Positions 59,506-64,000 of a DNA stretch of 64,000 nucleotides are shown piece by piece. A program made the translations under genes and the position numbers. This DNA is from Chamaelirium japonicum (Eukaryota > Streptophyta > Magnoliopsida > Liliales > Melanthiaceae). A model generated the notes under the pieces. That model was not told the DNA's origin. It saw nothing but the letters and a program-made list of their open reading frames with translations, and did not search any database. Within the stretch, counting starts at the first letter, position 1. Each line of letters opens with the position of its first letter. The stretch spans positions 90,614,111 through 90,678,110 of the forward strand of contig OX393549.1 of NCBI GenBank assembly GCA_947650365.1. Direction: 5' to 3'.

Positions 59506-60678
59506 ATGAAGAGGAAGAAGCTGCTCTCATCCCTCCTTCTCCCCCTCTACCCTTCTCTGAATATTCACAGAGCCACCCTCACCCATCTCCCCATTCGATG
59601 TCTCTCGGCCTCTGCAACCCTAACCCCGTCCTCCAAACCCCATTTCATGGTCGATTATCTCGTCAACTCAATTGGGTTCTCTGTGGACAAGGCAACCAAA
59701 GCCTCCAAACCCCTCACCCGCCTCGAATCCCCCGACCAACCGGATTCCGTCGTCCGCTTCCTCAACCACCACGGCTTCGACGAGACCCAAATCAAATCTC
59801 TCATATCAGCGTACCCTAGGTTGCTCTGCTCCAGTGTGGACAGTACCCTAGGCCCCAACATGAAGGATCTCATCGACATGGGGTTCTCCGGTCTCGGCCT
59901 CCGCCAGCTCGTCGTATCCAGCCCCAGTGCTCTCATCATCCGCACCATTGTGCCCAGGATTGGGTTCTGGAGAACCCTCCTCGGCAACAATGAGAAGAAG
60001 CTGCAGAAAGCCTTCAACCGAAACCGCGGTCTCATCAACCACAACGTCGCCAAGACCATCGCCCCCAAGATCGCCCTGCTAAAGAGCTACGGCCTCTCCG
60101 ACCAGCATATCGAAAAGATTATACTTATGGGCAACGTCTTCATCACGAGGAGCATGCCTTCGATGGAGGCATTGGTGAAGCAAACACTGGAATTTGGCTT
60201 TCAGTGCGGCTCCTTGATGTTTGTGCATGGGCTATTTTCCCTCAGCGGCAGCAGGAAGGCAGCCTTCAAGTCCAAGATGGAGCTTTTGATGAGCTACGGA
60301 TGGTCGGATCGCGAGTTTATCTCTGCGTTCCGGAAAGCTCCCAGGATCGCTAGTCTCTCCGAGACGAATCTCCAGACGAAGATGGAATTCTTGGTCGAGA
60401 GAGCAGGGTGCACGCCTTCCTACGTTGCTCTCCACCCGTTGCTTCTAGCACATAGCATGAAGAGGTTGATGCCTCGGCATCACGTTTTGCAGATTCTCAA
60501 GGCGAAGGAGGTAGTCAGGAGGATGCAGGATTTAAGCAACATAATGTCCTGTACCGAGAAAATGTTTGTGGAGAAATTTATTCTCCGATACAAGGAGGAA
60601 GTGCCTGAGCTCTATGAAAGTTATATTGCTGAATGTGCTAGCAATGTTCCGATTGAACCGATGTCAAAAGTGAATTAA
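59506..60678 (+). CDS. mTERF-family protein, organellar, intronless
   Basis: One uninterrupted frame of 390 residues. The start is secure: an in-frame TGA lies three codons upstream (59497-59499). The N-terminus MKRKKLLSSLLLPLYPSLNI with later Arg and Ser residues looks like a mitochondrial or plastid targeting peptide of about 35-45 residues. The rest is a chain of ~30-residue mTERF repeats, each with a Pro-containing helix pair: IKSLISAYPRLLCSSVDSTL, LRQLVVSSPSALIIRTIVPR, then FISAFRKAPRIASLSETNLQ and YVALHPLLLAHSMKRLMPRH. mTERF proteins bind organellar nucleic acid and act in transcription, intron splicing or ribosome assembly; the specific target of this member is unknown. It is of the expanded, intronless plant type. 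Its 5' UTR abuts a (TC)n tract (59469-59490) and LINE copy 3. Coding bases are markedly G/C-richer than the surroundings. Confidence 0.92.
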   Translation: MKRKKLLSSLLLPLYPSLNIHRATLTHLPIRCLSASATLTPSSKPHFMVDYLVNSIGFSVDKATKASKPLTRLESPDQPDSVVRFLNHHGFDETQIKSLISAYPRLLCSSVDSTLGPNMKDLIDMGFSGLGLRQLVVSSPSALIIRTIVPRIGFWRTLLGNNEKKLQKAFNRNRGLINHNVAKTIAPKIALLKSYGLSDQHIEKIILMGNVFITRSMPSMEALVKQTLEFGFQCGSLMFVHGLFSLSGSRKAAFKSKMELLMSYGWSDREFISAFRKAPRIASLSETNLQTKMEFLVERAGCTPSYVALHPLLLAHSMKRLMPRHHVLQILKAKEVVRRMQDLSNIMSCTEKMFVEKFILRYKEEVPELYESYIAECASNVPIEPMSKVN

Positions 60679-61706
60679 GTGGAAAGAGGGGAATGATTCA
60701 CTGGACACTAATAGATTCATCCGAAAATTGTGAGTGCCTACTCTTCTTTGAAAACTCGATAGCTTATTCTTTATTGCATTACGCCTGTCGAACGAATGTT
60801 TTATTCTCAGAACACATGGTCATATACTTCATATATTTTTGGTAGTTTTTTAATCCAAGATAACACTTCATTCATGTCCGTCCTCACGTACTATGGCCTT
60901 TAGCGTTCAACTTCTTCATGCATGAAGAAATCCCTGGCTGTCTCCTACGCCCTTCTCGGCGATCCTGATGGCGTATCACATCCAGTGTTCAAGGATTCTA
61001 GGGTGTGCTAGGGACAAGCTCTGTTAGTTGATATGTAGCTTGCATTTCAGGGAGAGGATAAATCATGATTAGTCCATCCTATTGAAATCACAGTCCTGAT
61101 GCAGAATTTAGCTTGAATTCACATTAGGAAATATAGTTTCCTAGGATAGCATCAGAATGTGAGCCACCTTATCTGAATTCGGAAGAGAAAATTTAACATT
61201 TTCATCGTGGTTTTTTCATTATGGAGTGCATCAAAGCATGCAAGTAACCCAAACATATTGATTTCCTCTCTTTTATGAAACGATGTCCTCTATTCCTGTG
61301 ACAAAGAAGCTTAGAGGGTACGCCATACATAAATGTCAGGTCTCATCATTGTCTTTGTCATGCATTTAGATCCTAGTTTGTGAGATGATGAAAAGTTTGC
61401 TGCACTTCCTCTACGCCATTTTGTGATCAATCAAATGAATGTGATATTAGTTTTTACTTCTTGCTAAAGCACACATATGGGCTTCCCACAAGGGACTTTG
61501 ATATTCGTGTGCTATTAGCTCTAAGCCTTGTTAGTGGATCAATATTCAATTCCAAGATGGAGTCCATCATTTATACTTGATGGTAATGCAGCGATGGTCA
61601 AAGTAGGGCGCAAGGGCTCAACCGACACTAAAATCGGCTTTAGTTTCACTTTGTTTTCACTATTTGTAGTTTGGGAAGGGCTTCTTAGTTTCTTAAAGAA
61701 AGAGAA
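60679..61706. other. mTERF 3' flank and intergenic
   Basis: The first few hundred bases are probably 3' UTR. No other gene or clear repeat was seen up to the G tract. Confidence 0.45.

Positions 61707-61738
<32 letters not shown>
61707..61738. repeat. 32-G homopolymer
   Basis: An uninterrupted run of G, the longest of about nine G/C homopolymers of 13 or more bases in the window (for others see 22763, 37643, 48716, 53166, 57624, 63743). Confidence 0.85.
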
Positions 61739-61739
<1 letters not shown>

Positions 61740-62189
61740 ATAGTACAACAACATGGGTGATCATTAGGTTGCACAACATGAGTATCTTGCACGTGATGTT
61801 ATAGTTATACATGGGTAAAGGACTGAAATTAGACGCTGTAGACTTTAGTGAAACAACCAAAGGTGTTCTCGCATTAAATTACAAGTTGTGATAGTTTCGG
61901 CAGATTATGCAACTTGCTATAGTCAATCTAAAACTAAAAGAGGATGTGATTATGCTAACAGAGATGTTCAGAAGTTTCGCCAAAGGGGAGATGTCTGTTT
62001 GGGCTGAAATAAATGAAATGATTTATGATAAATTTCTTCTGATTTATTGTACATAATACTTGTCTCCGATTCTATAGACTTTAGCAGTGAGGGACATAGT
62101 GGGGCTGTATACAATTGTGTTCTTTGAATTGGCCATAGGGAACCGATAGTCGAGAGGAGCCAAATCCTATGATCTGTAGACATGGACAC

Positions 62190-62263
62190 GGATGTTGAGT
62201 GTCGACACGGACACGAGAGTCGGACACGGTAACAACATAAAAAATGGATACGGAAACACATGA

Positions 62264-62312
<49 letters not shown>

Positions 62313-62480
62313 TGATATAAATTAAAAATACTACCCTTTCGGAATTCGACTCCTACACAGTCTACCATTTTTCTCTGTTCACCCAATTGGAGAAGGAACC
62401 GACTCGCAACATTCCGTTTAATAACATGAAGCGATGGTATCATGTCATGTCGACACAGGTGGACACGGGAATCCGTGTTG
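62190..62480. repeat. Repeat with GACACGG motifs around a (TA)n tract
   Basis: GACACGGACACGAGAG-type text at 62176-62240 and GGACACGGGAATCCGTGTTG at 62461-62480 flank a (TA)n tract at about 62264-62307. This resembles a small non-autonomous element, but its ends and target duplication were not fixed. Confidence 0.4.
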
Positions 62481-62539
62481 ACACGGGTTGATACGGCTCC
62501 GAGGGCTCGATTAGAGTTGTCCCCCATATCATAGGTCAA

Positions 62540-63130
62540 ATCAGAACCCTATTATTTTGGTTGACCCAGTTTCTTAAAACCCGACCCTCAAGCCCCTATG
62601 GGCTAAAACCCATTTAACTTTAGTCATTTATATCCAAAAGCGTTAACTACAAGTTATAGATCCACAACCCTTACAATTTAAAAACTTGAACCCTAGTCAG
62701 TTATTTCAAACAGACCTATTAAGCTTATTTTAACCATAACTTGAGCTTTAGTTATTCGATTTGGGCAATCTTGTTGTCGATTCAAAGACCCTGATGAGCC
62801 CAATGAATCTCCCTGCACCATTTCAGAGAACCTATAAAGCTCGAGTTACATTTGTTTACTACTTGTTCAATCTTATTAGCAAACCTTATGAGTATTCATT
62901 GATTATTTCGGGAAGTTTGGGACACTCTATTTCTGAAGTCCCAAATATTTTGGGTGGCGGGCAACAATCTGACAATGAAGTACATGATGATGGTGTTGAT
63001 GATGATGATTGCATTATGTATTGAATACTTTTACATTGTTATGCATCTGCACTTCGTACATCTATATAACATGGCACGACGGTTTTGTGCTGACTAGACA
63101 GAATGGAACCAAAAGCTGACTAGACAAAAA
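62540..63130. other. Intergenic, no supported gene
   Basis: One 87-codon frame (62761-63024) begins with TTG and resembles nothing I know. TGACTAGACA occurs three times at about 63090-63150, separated by A-rich spacers. Confidence 0.35.
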
Positions 63131-63270
63131 AATTGTTGACTAGACAAAAAAAAAAAACTGAGAGAGAGAGTCCAGCTCATGCCCCCCCAAACCAGAGTCC
63201 ATGTCATAACCCATTCACGGCCCCACACCCTCATCATTCCGGCCGTCACTATTTCAGCCGATCAAATCAC

Positions 63271-63341
63271 CCTGCCCGCCTAATTTTCTGGCCTCCAGCC
63301 TAATTGTCGCCCCTCTTTAAACAGGTGAGATCCCCCCCTCA

Positions 63342-63382
<41 letters not shown>

Positions 63383-63530
63383 CGCACCAGAGCCCCCTCC
63401 CCCCTGCGATCTTGCCTTCACGCCATCCCGCGCCCGCCTAATTTTTCGGCCGACCCTCTTTAAACAGATGATATCCTCTCTCTCTCTCTCTCTCTCTGAA
63501 TCGCACCACAGCCCCATCCCCCTGCGATCT
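63271..63530. repeat. Two-copy direct repeat with (CT)n
   Basis: Both copies share CGCCTAATTTT, CTCTTTAAACAG, a (CT)n tract and GAATCGCACCA followed by C-rich text and CCTGCGATC. They lie about 63271-63426 and 63427-63530. Confidence 0.7.
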
Positions 63531-64000
63531 CGCCTTCACCGTCGTCCCCCCATTTCACACCCCCGCCCTCCTCCCAGCCGCCGAACGGATCGTGCCCCCT
63601 CCCGCCCTTCATGCCACCCTCTTCCATCAACCGATCCGATCAAATCTCCTCCTGGCCTTCACGCCCCCCCCTCTTCCAGCATCCGATCATGTGCCCCTCT
63701 TTCTCATTCCACGCCCCCTCCCAGCCGATCCGATCAAATCCTCCCCCCCCCCCCCCCCCCCCCGCGCGAAATCCTGCGCATAAATCCCTACCCCGCCTCA
63801 ATTCCGGCCGGTTACCCGCGCCTACCGAAATCCCATGCCTAAATCCATACCCCGCCTCAATTTCCGGCCGATCACCAGCGCCTACAATCCTGCGGCTCGA
63901 TTTGGAAGGACGGGCTGGAGCTATATTAGGAAAAAAAAAAGGAAAGTGAAAAAAAAAGAAAATGAAGGAGAAATCGAGCGCAAGGAAGGAGATCACGATC
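63531..64000. other. C-rich end of window with a ~59-bp tandem duplication
   Basis: Units 63782-63840 and 63841-63898 share TACCCCGCCTCAATTCCGGCC with small differences. A 21-C run is at 63743-63763. The composition (CT-rich, GC-rich, then A-rich purines) resembles a 5' UTR or promoter, and a gene may start beyond the window on the plus strand. No coding is supported here. Confidence 0.4.

Noticed and set aside
59655-60068. Minus-strand frames inside the mTERF gene
   Set aside because: They are antisense shadows of a G/C-rich coding exon. The plus frame carries the family's repeats.
62761-63024. 87-codon frame ending in an acidic Asp-rich tail
   Set aside because: There is no ATG start, no homology I recognise, and the Asp run comes from a GAT repeat.

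Overview
The window is nuclear DNA of a flowering plant. It carries spliced plant genes with canonical GT-AG introns, a cytosolic-type tRNA-Trp gene, and a heavy load of plant transposons: Ty1/copia LTR elements, L1-type LINE pieces, a tRNA-derived SINE and many small hAT-like and MITE elements. The species cannot be fixed from the sequence alone. No bacterial, viral-episome or organellar block was seen.

Host genes are sparse. From left to right they are: (1) the last two coding exons of a TGA-type bZIP transcription factor (+, 2710-4481), whose upstream exons are not visible; (2) a complete two-exon gene (-, 24948-29256) for the P-class pentatricopeptide protein PPR5/EMB2453, which acts on chloroplast trnG; (3) a tRNA-Trp(CCA) gene (-, 29461-29532) about 200 bp upstream of that start codon; (4) a secreted cysteine-rich peptide of the EPF2/EPFL7 stomatal-patterning group (+, about 53203-54021), whose 5' end is tangled with an LTR remnant; (5) an intronless mTERF-family gene (+, 59506-60678), whose 5' UTR abuts a truncated tandem LINE copy. 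These genes form no operon or obvious pathway.

Transposons make up most of the rest. Two sister copia elements lie head to tail on the minus strand at 5730-13010 and 13472-20761. The second has a perfect 5-bp target duplication; the first does not. A third, different copia with 2-kb LTRs (37024-46857, TSD CCAAC, canonical Met-tRNA primer site) sits almost at the end of an older LTR fragment that also carries a hAT MITE. All three have broken reading frames. Other resolved insertions are hAT-like elements with 8-bp duplications (21709-22651, 30081-30657, 36760-36973, 50955-52104), a solo LTR nested in the last of these (51127-51811), a SINE (30881-31094), a family of MITEs with GTAAATTA ends placed in or near three of the four protein-coding genes, and an L1 LINE with two extra tandem copies of its 3' tail (54790-59470).

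Structures that the ordinary annotation does not explain include a 516-bp inverted-repeat element bracketed by two matching (CT)n(AT)n tracts, a 62-bp near-perfect palindrome within a cluster of related palindromes, a misplaced copy of the PPR5 intron/exon junction, and a series of long G/C homopolymers. In at least one case the homopolymer expanded after a dated insertion, because the two LTRs of the third copia differ in it. I did not find a convincing undescribed multi-gene system.
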